DNA of 64,000 nucleotides from Alistipes sp. (GTDB lineage: Bacteria > Bacteroidota > Bacteroidia > Bacteroidales > Rikenellaceae): NCBI GenBank assembly GCA_031285405.1, contig JAITWH010000044.1, positions 1-64,000 on the forward strand, written 5' to 3'. Positions 1 through 9,300 of this stretch are shown here, one piece after another. The position numbers and the translations under genes are program-made. The notes under the pieces are model-generated. The model made no database searches and was not told the origin of the DNA. It saw only the letters and a program-made list of their open reading frames with translations. Numbering within the stretch: the first letter of the stretch is position 1; every line of letters begins with the position of its first letter.

Positions 1-43
1 CGCTCAAATGTATCGTTTTAGGCGAGTCGAAGTAGCTTTTTTG

Positions 44-63
44 AAACTCGGGTGAGTTTTTTT
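44..63 (+). terminator. Rho-independent terminator near the left edge
   Basis: AAACTC/GAGTTT stem with a GGGT loop followed directly by a T run on the + strand. It probably ends a gene lying to the left of the window, which cannot be seen. Confidence 0.6.
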
Positions 64-64
64 G

Positions 65-95
65 CTTACTTTTTTTGCTCATCAAAAAAAGTAAG
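65..95. repeat. Perfect AT-rich inverted repeat
   Basis: A 13-bp perfect inverted repeat (65-77 and 83-95) with a 5-nt loop; each arm carries a 7-nt T or A run. It could act as a bidirectional terminator together with the hairpin just before it. Confidence 0.6.
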
Positions 96-254
96 GCGGC
101 CCGGCCGCAACAAATTTCCGCAAAAAACATTGAAAAAAATTCAAAAAAACTGAAACAAAACAGACACCAAAAACGTAATAACACGCCAACACAAAAGACC
201 CTAAAAAACGACAAAAAAGAGACCATACCTATATTAATAAGAGAAAACAACCAC

Positions 255-380
255 AAAAAAAGTGTCGCATTCGTAACACTCGCCAAAAAAAGTGTTACAT
301 CGGTAACACTACCCCAAAAAAAAGCGTGACATAGGTAACACTCGACAAATAAAAAAGCGTGACAAAGGTCACGCTTTTTT
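255..380 (+). repeat. Four degenerate palindromes in tandem, the last terminator-like
   Basis: Four successive units of the form AAAAAAG(T/C)GTxxCAT..GGTAACACT start near 255, 285, 316 and 351, about 30 bp apart. The last unit (351-363 with 368-380) is a perfect 13-bp stem ending in a T run, so it can work as a terminator on either strand. The rest of the 96-404 stretch is A-rich and I see no convincing gene in it. Confidence 0.55.
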
Positions 381-404
381 ATTACTGCGGAGCTAAAAAA
401 GAAA

Positions 405-435
405 AATAGGGACGCCCCGGCGGGGTATCCCTATT
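405..435 (-). terminator. Terminator after tRNA-His
   Basis: On the minus strand AATAGGGA pairs with TCCCTATT around a CCCC/GGGG inner stem, and T-rich sequence follows. It lies 10 bp downstream of tRNA-His and would close the rpsT/tRNA-His transcript. Confidence 0.7.
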
Positions 436-444
436 GTCCTTTGG

Positions 445-519
<75 letters not shown>

Positions 520-528
520 GTATGTCAG

Positions 529-632
529 TTGAAAGTGGAAAATTGAGAATTGAAAATGGGCTAACGCACTGATAGCTACGCAAAAACAAATCGCAGCCGG
601 CATCTCGGCCATTTTCAATTTTCCACTTTCAA
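529..632. repeat. AT-arm inverted-repeat element between rpsT and tRNA-His
   Basis: The left arm (529-559) and right arm (609-632) are inverted copies built on TTGAAA and GTGGAAAATT words. The loop holds a core that reads, in the rpsT sense, as TGCGATTT..TTGCGTAGC. The right arm ends at 632, the base next to the rpsT stop codon (633-635). This is one member of the dispersed family described in the findings. Confidence 0.75.
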
Positions 633-887
633 TTACGAAAGTGCGTTGACGTGCAGCTGCAGCGAGCTCTTGAGGTTGCCCGCTTTGTTTTTGTGGATCA
701 CTCCCGAGCCGGCGAGTTTGTCGAGCATGGCGCTCACCTTGGGGAGCAGCGCCTCGGCGGCCGCCTTGTCGGAGGTGTTGCGCAGAGCCTTGACGGCGTT
801 GCGGGTGGTCTTGTGGTAATAGCGGTTGCGCAGACGGCGAACTTGCGTCTGGCGGATCCTCTTGAGTGATGACTTGTGGTTTGCCAT
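633..887 (-). CDS. rpsT: 30S ribosomal protein S20
   Basis: An 84-residue basic protein beginning [15 protein letters not shown], the classic S20 start, with helix-rich Lys/Arg content and the usual family length. S20 binds 16S rRNA during early assembly of the small subunit. The gene lies between tRNA-Glu and tRNA-His on the same strand. I see no strong promoter directly before it, so transcription probably comes from the promoter before tRNA-Glu. The stop codon touches a repeat element. Confidence 0.97.
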   Translation of the reverse strand: MANHKSSLKRIRQTQVRRLRNRYYHKTTRNAVKALRNTSDKAAAEALLPKVSAMLDKLAGSGVIHKNKAGNLKSSLQLHVNALS

Positions 888-1018
888 TATTCTATTTTTC
901 GTTATGTTATACTTTCAGTTACAAAAGGGCGCCCCCCTTAAGTCGGCACCCCGTTAAACACTGGCGCCATGTTTCGGCTCCCTGCTAAAAATAGGTGCTC
1001 GCCTCAGCTCGCACCTTG

Positions 1019-1090
1019 TAGCCCATAGGAGAATCGAACTCCTCTTTCAAGAATGAAAATCTTGCGTCCTAACCGATAGACGAATGGGCC
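1019..1090 (-). tRNA. tRNA-Glu (TTC)
   Basis: Minus-strand cloverleaf with acceptor GGCCCAT/ATGGGCT (first pair a G-T wobble), D-arm TCTATCGGTTAGGAC, anticodon loop TTTTCAT in a CAAGA/TCTTG stem, and T-arm GAGTTCGATTCTC. A well-formed promoter precedes it, and rpsT follows on the same strand. Confidence 0.95.
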
Positions 1091-1183
1091 ATAATGTTTT
1101 TTGCGCACGTTGCTTCTCCAGTCAACCTTCCTCCACTTTCTCTCCGCCCCCCTCTTTCTCACCGCCAGCTCGTTTTGCGGGGA

Positions 1184-1214
1184 CAAAGATAGACAAAAAA
1201 AGTTCCCTTGCAAA
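1184..1214 (-). promoter_or_regulatory. Promoter for tRNA-Glu/rpsT
   Basis: On the minus strand, TTTG (1214-1211), a 19-bp spacer and TATCTTTG (1191-1184) match the Bacteroidetes -33/-7 pattern. It is placed to transcribe tRNA-Glu, rpsT and tRNA-His. Confidence 0.75.
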
Positions 1215-1235
1215 AAAACATCTCGAAAAACGTTG

Positions 1236-1310
1236 TCGGGGTGACTAGATTCGAACTAGCGGCCACACGCCCCCCAGACGTGTACTCTAACCGGGCTGAG
1301 CTACACCCCG
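1236..1310 (-). tRNA. tRNA-Pro (GGG)
   Basis: Minus-strand cloverleaf: acceptor CGGGGTG/CACCCCG, D-loop AGCCCGGTTAGA, anticodon loop CTGGGGG giving GGG, and T-arm CTAGTTCGAATCTAG. A TATCTTTG -7 box lies at 1335-1328, 18 bp upstream, but I see no clear -33 box. Confidence 0.95.
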
Positions 1311-1327
1311 AATCGTTTTCGAGAGTG

Positions 1328-1335
1328 CAAAGATA
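1328..1335 (-). promoter_or_regulatory. Candidate -7 box for tRNA-Pro
   Basis: TATCTTTG on the minus strand, 18 bp before tRNA-Pro. No TTTG is found at the right distance, so this is only a partial promoter. Confidence 0.45.
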
Positions 1336-1420
1336 GACATTATTTCGAAACGCGATGCTCCCGCCGCAAAAAAATTCGATTTCGTGTGAATTTCGCACAA
1401 TTTTCCCACAATTTTCCCAC

Positions 1421-1455
1421 AAAAAAACAGAGGCCCCATGTAGAGGAACCTCTGT
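1421..1455 (-). terminator. Terminator of the OmpA-family gene
   Basis: On the minus strand ACAGAGGTTCC pairs with GGGGCCTCTGT (two G-U pairs) around a 7-nt loop, and seven T follow. It lies just beyond the stop-abutting hairpin of the gene at 1489-3120. Confidence 0.8.
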
Positions 1456-1458
1456 TCT

Positions 1459-1488
1459 GCGTAGCTAAAATCGCTGCGGCGGGGCCGC
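1459..1488 (-). repeat. Stop-abutting GC-hairpin element after the OmpA gene
   Basis: Directly after the TAA stop the minus strand reads GCGGC-CCC-GCCGC, then AGCGATTTTAGCTACGC. It has the same architecture as copies at 32784, 33233, 52115 and 58305. Confidence 0.75.
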
Positions 1489-3120
1489 TTATTCGATCGA
1501 GCGCATGTGTTTCTGGAGCTCGGTGGTGTTGGCCGTGGCGTGCGAACCGGCGGCGCGGAAGTGCTCGGCGGCGGCGGTCTTGTTGCCCTGCAGGAAGGTG
1601 AGCACACCCATGTTGTTGTGCCAGTTGGCGTCGTGCGTCCTCACCTTGCCCAGATACGAAGCGGCGGCGGTCAGGTCGCGGCGCTGCAGTGCGGCGGCAC
1701 CGGCGTTGTTGTTGGCCACGTCGCTGTCGGGGAAGGTGCGGGCGGCGATCTCGTTGACCTCGCGGAACTGCTCGCTGCCGGGCTGATAGGTGTTGGCGAT
1801 CAGGAAGAGCTCGTTGAGCGAGAGGTTGCGCGGGTTGGTGCGCATCACCTCGCGGCCCCTTTCGACCGTGATGGGTGCCACCTCGAAGTCGAGCACATAG
1901 TCGGTGCGGCGCAGACGGGGGAACATTTCGGTCATCATCGCGCGGTAGGGTGCGCCTCCGGAGAGGGCCCTCATCTGGCGGTCGCGAATGTCGTAGTCGG
2001 CCGAGCCGTTGATGATGTCGAGCAGGCCGATGCGTCCTGCGATGCCCGAGTCGCCGACAAGACGGCCGAGCGTTGCCCAGTCTTCACCGGCGCCGCGCGC
2101 TCTCACGAGGCCGCCCGAGAAGTTGTATTGGCCCAGCAGGTAGGTGCGGAGTGCGTCGGCGCGCCTCTGCGACAGCGACATGTTGCTCGAATAGGAGCCT
2201 TCGGGCGACGCGTGGCCCACGAGCGAGATGCCGGTGATGGTGGCGTCGGCGTCGCTCTGCACGCGGCGGATCATTTCGTGGATGCGTTCGAGTTCGGCGG
2301 CGTTGTTGCGGAAGTTGAGCAGGATCTCCGAGCGGCCGGTCTGGAACTCAAGGTAGGCCGAGCCCGACTCGTTGCGCACCTTCACAAGTTCGACCTCGGG
2401 GGTGATGAAGCTGGCGGCGAACCTCGGTTCGTAGACCTCGCGGACAACCTCACGTACGACCACGGGGGCGGGGGCGGGAGCGACCACAGGGGTTCTCTTG
2501 GAGCCCATGCCGAAGATCAGGTTGACGCCCAGCTTGGTGGGGCCGAAGTAGTTCTTGACCTCGGTGCCGGTCATCGTTCCGCAGGGGATGCAGTCGTAGA
2601 TGTCGTAGTCGAGATGGGCGAATCCCAAGCCGGCCGTCACTTCGAGACCCCAACGTTCGTTGAAGTTCCAGCGGTGGCCCCAGCTGATGCCCGCTCCGTA
2701 GAGGTCGCCCTGGAAGCGGTTGTTGTGCATGTACTCGGTGAACGGGCCGTGGGGCAGACCGCCTACGTTATAAAAAGCGTAGTGGGCGTGCAGGCCGAAG
2801 AAGTGGCCGCGGAAGGTCTCCTTGAGCCAGTAGCGAAACTCGGGCTGAACCGCGATGTGGCGCCACTCCGTAGCTCCGTTGCGGAACTCCCACGGATTCC
2901 AGTAGACGGGAATGTCGACAGAGGTGTGTTCGCCGGTGCGAAACTCGACTCCGAGGCTCAGAGTGGTGGTCAGGTCGGCCAGCAGGTTGGTCTTGATGTT
3001 CCACGTCGGCAGGGAGATGCCCTCCTGCTCGCGGATGTTGTCCCATTTTTTAGTTTGCGCTGCGGCGAGGGTCGGCGCAAGGGCGAGGAGCAGCACAAGG
3101 ATTCGATAACGTAATCTCAT
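1489..3120 (-). CDS. DUF3575/OmpA-family outer-membrane protein of the pilus locus
   Basis: 543 residues. Residues 1-22 form a signal peptide ending AAAQ. Residues about 40-210 look like a DUF3575-type beta-barrel, with the typical NIKTNLLADLTTTLSLGVEF opening. Residues about 245-345 form an OmpA peptidoglycan-binding domain (GHASPEGS, then SQRRADALRTYL). Residues about 430-540 are TPR-like helices. Proteins of this type accompany Fim/Mfa pilus operons in Bacteroidales and probably link the outer membrane to the cell wall. The gene is downstream of the giant fimbrial gene but has its own promoter (3258-3228) and terminator. The role in pilus biogenesis is inferred from position. Confidence 0.85.
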   Translation of the reverse strand: MRLRYRILVLLLALAPTLAAAQTKKWDNIREQEGISLPTWNIKTNLLADLTTTLSLGVEFRTGEHTSVDIPVYWNPWEFRNGATEWRHIAVQPEFRYWLKETFRGHFFGLHAHYAFYNVGGLPHGPFTEYMHNNRFQGDLYGAGISWGHRWNFNERWGLEVTAGLGFAHLDYDIYDCIPCGTMTGTEVKNYFGPTKLGVNLIFGMGSKRTPVVAPAPAPVVVREVVREVYEPRFAASFITPEVELVKVRNESGSAYLEFQTGRSEILLNFRNNAAELERIHEMIRRVQSDADATITGISLVGHASPEGSYSSNMSLSQRRADALRTYLLGQYNFSGGLVRARGAGEDWATLGRLVGDSGIAGRIGLLDIINGSADYDIRDRQMRALSGGAPYRAMMTEMFPRLRRTDYVLDFEVAPITVERGREVMRTNPRNLSLNELFLIANTYQPGSEQFREVNEIAARTFPDSDVANNNAGAAALQRRDLTAAASYLGKVRTHDANWHNNMGVLTFLQGNKTAAAEHFRAAGSHATANTTELQKHMRSIE

Positions 3121-3227
3121 GATGGTTTTTGGTTTTTGTTTATGAATGGTTTAATTTGGATACACATTGTTTATCAACACAAACTATGCCACAATGACAC
3201 CCTTCCCCTTGCCATCCTCCCGTGCGG

Positions 3228-3258
3228 CAAAGGTATTTATTATTTTTGAAATGACAAA
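3228..3258 (-). promoter_or_regulatory. Promoter for the OmpA-family gene
   Basis: Minus strand TTTG (3258-3255), 19-bp spacer, TACCTTTG (3235-3228), giving a leader of about 100 nt. The -33 box lies next to repeat element B, so the repeat may influence this promoter. Confidence 0.75.
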
Positions 3259-3375
3259 TAATTGGAATTGATAATTGACAATGGATAATTGATAATTGGG
3301 CTACGCGGTGCTTGGGGTCTTGCCGGTTTTTTGCGTTTGCTCTATTATCAATTATCCATTGTCGATTGTCAATTA
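3259..3375. repeat. AT-arm inverted-repeat element after giant gene 1
   Basis: Arms made of ATAATTGACAATGG-type words run inward from about 3271-3294 and 3345-3375, with a core containing GGGCTACGCGG. The right arm ends at 3375, the base before the TAA stop (3376-3378) of the giant gene. The long hairpin could terminate that transcript. Confidence 0.75.
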
Positions 3376-6300
3376 TTATGGTCTTGTGCTTACGCAGCGG
3401 ATTGGTAGGGCCATGTGTGCCTGCCATATACTATTTACATTCACGTCGGTGCCTCTTCTTATCTGCATAAGATTACCCGTGGTGCCGCTGGCGGCGATAC
3501 TCGACCAGTAGCCGTTTTCGCCGGTAGCGCCGCTTGTGTAGGCGCCATCCATACCGTTGGTATCGGTCACCGTACTGCGTGCACCGGCAAGCGGCATGAA
3601 GTATCTCGGCACACTCGACATACTCGGAAGCCAGACTCCCTGTACACCATTTTCGTCGTTGCCATTAGCTATATTCCAATTGATCGAATTCCGATCATCC
3701 GTCCACCAATAATCATCGTCGTACGGTCCTTTTACTTTGCCGAGGAACAGTGCGTTCTCCTCCCCTGTCGCCATGCGCCATCCGCTTTCGTAGCGTTCGA
3801 ACTGCGCCTGGGTCATGTTCTCGATCTCATCATAATTCAGACCGGCCAATCGGCACGGGTCGCCCTTGCCCAACTTGAAATTAGTCCAGTTGTGGTAATA
3901 GTCCTCCGAGATATTCAACTTGCTTGTAGAAAGATTGCCCGTCCAACCCGCAGTCCAGTCCGCATTGGTGTACTGCGGAATGTACCTGTAGATAGATAGA
4001 CTTATTTCCGGATTAGTGGGATTGAACTTGCGCCCGGTGTTAACATTCCATATCCCACTCGAATTCCTGTCGGTAAGCCCCACGATGCTGCCGAACTTGA
4101 AGAATGCCAAATCCTCGATCCTGTCCACGTCTATAGTGCCTTCGGCACCGTTCCAGCGCCCAACTCTCATCTGGTCTGAGCCGTATTTATAGTCCGCATA
4201 GTAGAGAAGGTCGTTGGCCCCGCCCTCCGATGCCGGAACGGCAGCAGTAGGTGTCGTGGGTTGCACGCAGCGAATGGCAATGGCGAAATCATAGCCGAGA
4301 GCGGCATGCACGTTCAGATCGCTAGACTCAAGACTTAGGAGGTTTCCGCTGTAGTTCGGACGACCGCCGCCGACTGTCGACGCCCAATAGTCGGCAACTA
4401 TTCCCTGATCGAACGCCACGGCAGAGTTACTGCGACCTCCCGCGGCGGGCAGGAACATAGACCAATCCTCGCTTGTGCCGTCGCTGGCAACCGCGCCGTT
4501 GTAGGGTAAATCGGTGTATGGACTCTTGGACTTGTCTACCCAATGTGCCCCGTTCGAATTCCAATTCGCAGTATAACTTTTGCTAATCGTTCCGAAGTTG
4601 ACGTCGCCAAACTCGTGCCACGGGCGGCCGGTGGGTATGCGCCATCCGGTTTTGCCGCCGAAAGTTTTGTTGCCGAAGTAGTAGGCGCAGGCGTCGCCGA
4701 GACCAATGTTCTCGTGTGTGGTGCCGAACACATTGTGAAAGTCCTCGCCACTCATAATCCGGTTGGTGGTGACGTCGGCCGCGTCGTTGATAGTGGCCCA
4801 ACTTGTGGGCTTGGCGTAGCCTGTCGGCGTCGCGACTATGTCGTCGGCGGTGAACGAGGCGTCGCCCAGTTCGCTGCTTGTGGCGACAAGCGAGCCGAAC
4901 TTGAAGTAGGCCACATAGACGGGCACGTCTGCCAGCGGGCCGAACTTCGAATCGCGCTCCACATCCGTACCCTTGTAGTCGACCGAACCTTGCAGGGTCA
5001 GCTGGCCCTTCAGCGGCCCGTCGCCGTAGTAGCCGATCACCCCGGGTGAGGCGGGCACTCCCTTGGGCAGCGGGGGATCGTAGACGCAGCGGGCGGCGTA
5101 GGCGTGGTCGACGGGATTGGCGCCGCTCATGCCGAAATTACGGCCTTGTACTGTGCTGCCATTTGCGTTACCGGTTCCTGCGAAACTAAGTATGTATGCA
5201 GAGTACCATCCCATGCTGTTGTAACCCACTTCGGATGACCAGTAATATCCATTGGCTAAATACGATGTGGTTATCGCGCCAGCGGAATCATCGCTACGGC
5301 GGAATGACGTGCTGGGCAGATATTTGTTGTTTGAACCATCCACCAACCAGTTGGGATTCGCCGGAAATGAGGGCGAAGTGGTGGATCCCTTTTTGCCCGT
5401 TGCGAAATTGACGTTCTCCTGCTTCGTGGGGAGGCGCCAACCCTCGCCGCCATAGTAGGCGCACGGGTCGCCCAGACCTTGCGACACATAGTCGTCGTCC
5501 AGAGCCGTCATGATGTTGAGACCATCCGACATGGTGAGTGCCGGAGTGGCGTCGCTCACGTCGTTGATCTCGGCCCAGGTCGTGGGGTTGACTCCGTTCG
5601 GCTTGGCGATGATATCGGCGGAGGTGAAGGCAGAGCCGATACCACTGCTGCTGCTCGTGGCGACCAGCGAGCCGAACTTGAAGTAGGCAACGGAGACCTC
5701 TTCGTCCTCCAGACCGTAGTCGTCGAACATGTCGTTGGCCCTTGCGGCGATGGTGGCGTCGATCTTGAAGGCCGACGAGCCGTGCAGCGTCATCCTGCCG
5801 CCGGCGGTGTAGCCGATCACTCCCGGGGGCGCGGGGATGCCCTTTGTTAGTGGTTTTCTCACGCAGCGCACGGGGATGCTTGCCTTATACTCGTTGGTTG
5901 TGGAGGGAGACAGTCTGTCTTTGTCGAAAAAGAGTATCGGCCCGGAGTCTGTGCCTCCATACGTGGACGTTCTGTAATATCCATACTGACCCTCATTGTA
6001 AAGTTTTCCCTCATCGTCACGTATTCCCACCGCGGGAAGGAACATGTCTCCGTTGTCGGTTATCGCACCTTTACCGTTGCTCCGGCCTGTCGAAGTGATG
6101 TTTTCGACCCAACTGGCAAAGACACTTGGGTCGTTCCAGTAGTCTGTCGGCGAGTTCGTGGTGTTGCCAAAAGGAGTGGTTGTGCCGGAATATGCGGTGG
6201 TCGTCGTGAATGGTCGGCCGGTGGGCGTTATCCACTTTCCGCCATCGACAAGCGCGCATGGGTCGCCGAGGCCGTAAGACTCGTTGCGAACTCCCGCGGC

Positions 6301-9300
6301 AGTCGCCGGCTCGAACGAGTCGTACGTCCACGTTCCGGGCTTTGAGAATCCGGTTTCGACCCAGGCCACGTCGCTGCCGTCGGCATTCCAGTCTTGTCCG
6401 CCCTCTTTTGTTCTGCCGAGCACGGCGACAGTCGAGCCGTATTTGAAGTAGACGACATAGACTACCTCCCCCTCCAGCGAGCCGAACTCGCTCTGGGCGA
6501 CGAACGGCTTGCCGGCGCTGACCGGATCGTTTCCGTAGGTGATCGAACCTTTCAGAGTGAGGTTGTACGATCCGTCGCCAAGATGTTTATCGCCGTTCTT
6601 GAGAGCGACGAGGTCGCTTTGCCTGATGCCCAGCACTCCCGGAGGTGCCATCACATAGTCGGTGTAGATCGGAACCTCGGGGTCTATCGCGGGCTGCACG
6701 CAGCGGATGGGGGTGGCGTTATCTACGGGAGCATTTATTCCTTTTGTAGAGACGCTAAGAGTGGTGCCACTGATTTCGAAGGTAAGCACTTCGGCGGCGG
6801 CCGTCGTGCTGGACGAAGAGCTCCAATAGCGCCCGTCAATGTCCATATTACGGACATCACCTTGGTTGCGGTCTCCCGCGGCGGGCAGGAATATACTGTT
6901 GTCTACCGACCTGGCTGCCCTATCGTTGCTACCATAACCGGTATCGACCGGATTGTTACTGTCTTTTAGCGCATTCGTGAAGTTGGGCTCGGAGCCTCCG
7001 TTGCCTCTCCAAGGTATGCCCCTCGGTATTCGCCACTTGCCCTCGGGCAGGCCGGCGGTGAGGTATTCGCAGATGTCGCCCTGGCCCTTTTTGTCGTCCA
7101 TGGGGCCGAAGTCCTTGTCTCCGGCGACATTGTCGTCGGGCGTCACCGCCACGATGTCGCTGTATAGGGATGGGAGGGTGCCCGTGAACTCGGGGTTGAT
7201 CCACACAACGTCGTCGGCGCTCCAGGTGTCGTTGGCGCGTTGGATTATGGCCACCATCGAGCCCCACTTGAAGGTGACCACATAGACCGGCTCATCCTCC
7301 AGCCCGCCGAACGGCTTGGCGATATCCTCGATGTAGCGGTAGTCGGCCGGAACTCGTGTTTTGGCATAGGTGTTGGAGCCCTTCAGCGTGAGGTCGAATC
7401 GTTTGGCGGGATTATTCCTGTCGGCAAACACATCCACCCGGCCGGAGAGCACATCCATGAGGTCGGAGTGGCGTATGCCCACTACTCCCGGAGGCGCCAA
7501 CACATAGTCGGCCATCGCCGCGGCGCCCATTTCGTCCCTGGTGGGGCGGACGGCGTAGCCGAGGATGCGGTTGTTGGCTTCAAGATGATCGACCGGTTCG
7601 ATTTGACCATTTAAGAAGTTCATAAAGCGGAAGCCGTTCCGGTAGGTAGTGGCAGGCCAGTAGTAGCCATGATCCCCCGCGACATTCAAATCGCCATTAT
7701 TATCGGCCAAACGGTGCCCGGAGGCGGGATAGAACGCCGTGCCTGCCGACGGGTCGTTCGGATCGAGGTAGAAGTTGTAGCCTCCGTTGTTCGTGAAGTC
7801 CGTCCCTGTGTCGGGGGTGCTGGGGTCGTCGGTCGCCCCCATGGCGAATCCCGTCCACGTGTTGGTGGGGGGCATTTTGAAGCCCACGGGACTGGGGTCG
7901 TAGACAGTCTTCACCACCTCGTAGTTGTTGGCGTCGGTCGCTTTGTCGTTGGCGCTCCACAGATTGTCGTAGGTGGAGAAATTCCCGCCCTGATTGCTGT
8001 TGAACGTCCACGGTTTGTTGATTGCGCTCGCGAACGTGGTGTGGCCGGCCAAGCCCCACGTGTAGGCGTCATCGCCGTAATAGAGCTTTCGCAGAGGCTC
8101 TCTCTCTCCATTAGTTATCCCTACCCCTAACCCCCCTGGCATCGGGTCTTTGCGGCCCCACTGGTAGTAGGTGTTGTTGTCGTTGAGCGTGTGGAGGCCG
8201 CCGTAGTATACCTGATGTATAAACAGCTCACTCGTCAAGCCATTTTGCACACCTTTCTGGGCGATGCGCAAATTCACGGCGCGCTCGGGGCCGTATTTCA
8301 ACTCGCGCACGCCGCCGCCCTCCCAACCGAGGTTGTACTGCATCATGTCGTGGGTGAGTCCGCTCTGGTTGACCGTCGCGTCGAACCGCTGCCCGTCGGC
8401 CCGATTGCTCACTAACGGCGTCACCCAGATGTGCCAACTCCAGAGGATCGTTCCGTCCTTGTCGCGCACGGCCACGATGGCGTTGCCCTGCACGATGTTT
8501 CCGTGCGGGATGTCGAAGTGCAGGTCGGTGCCGATGGGCGACAGCGCCACATCCTGCACCAGTCCCGACGCATCTTGCCACACCACGACGGCGTCCATCG
8601 CGCCGGCGATGTAGGGCGAGGTGATGGGGCCGGTGGCGCTCTGGAAAGTTGTAAGCACGGTCCCTCCGGTGGCGGTCGAGGTATAGGCGGCGCGGTTGTC
8701 GGTGCCGTTCTTGATAGCGTTGCCGTACACCAAGGGCAGGCTGTACTTTCCGGCGGCGTTCACTATGTAGCTGTTGGCGGTGTTGACTCGGCCGTTGTAG
8801 ATTGTCGAGAGGTCGGTGCGGCCCGAGAGCGGAGTGGCGGCCCGCAGCATATCGTCGGGGTCGGCCAGTTTGCTTGAGGGGTGGATGGGTTGCGGACGGG
8901 CGGTGGCCTTGCCGAAGAAGGGGTCGATGGTGAGCCAATCGGGCATCTCGTCGTCGAAGTCGCCGTCCAAGACGCCATCGGGGGCGTCGGGGATGTCGAC
9001 AGCGATGACCTCCCACTCGACGTCTTTGCCGTTCGGGGCTGTGCTCGTGACGCCGAGGGGCAGGGTTCCGCCGGTGTACTCGAACCTCGCTTCCCCTCTG
9101 GTCAGCACCGCCGGCGGCCCCGTCACGCAGCGGACGGGGAGGCCTGTGGTTGCTTCTATACCCCTCTCCTTCGTACTCAGATTGTCATTGTCGAAATCCA
9201 AAAAGGCGATTGTAGTGTCGTACTCCGTGGATGACCAATATCGCCCTCCACCCGGGTTCATCTTATTGCCACTATCTTTGTCGAGCTCTCCGGCAGCGGG

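Noticed and set aside
75..329. 84-codon + strand open frame in A-rich DNA
   Set aside because: Lys/Asn/Thr-only low-complexity product, begins inside a hairpin and runs through the palindrome ladder; no ribosome-binding site or family resemblance.
1507..3114. Long + strand open frame opposite the OmpA-family gene (also 9370-10986, 18562-20646 and the minus frame 59392-61059)
   Set aside because: Antisense shadows caused by high G+C codon use of real genes; products are Val/Gly/Arg/His-rich without motifs.
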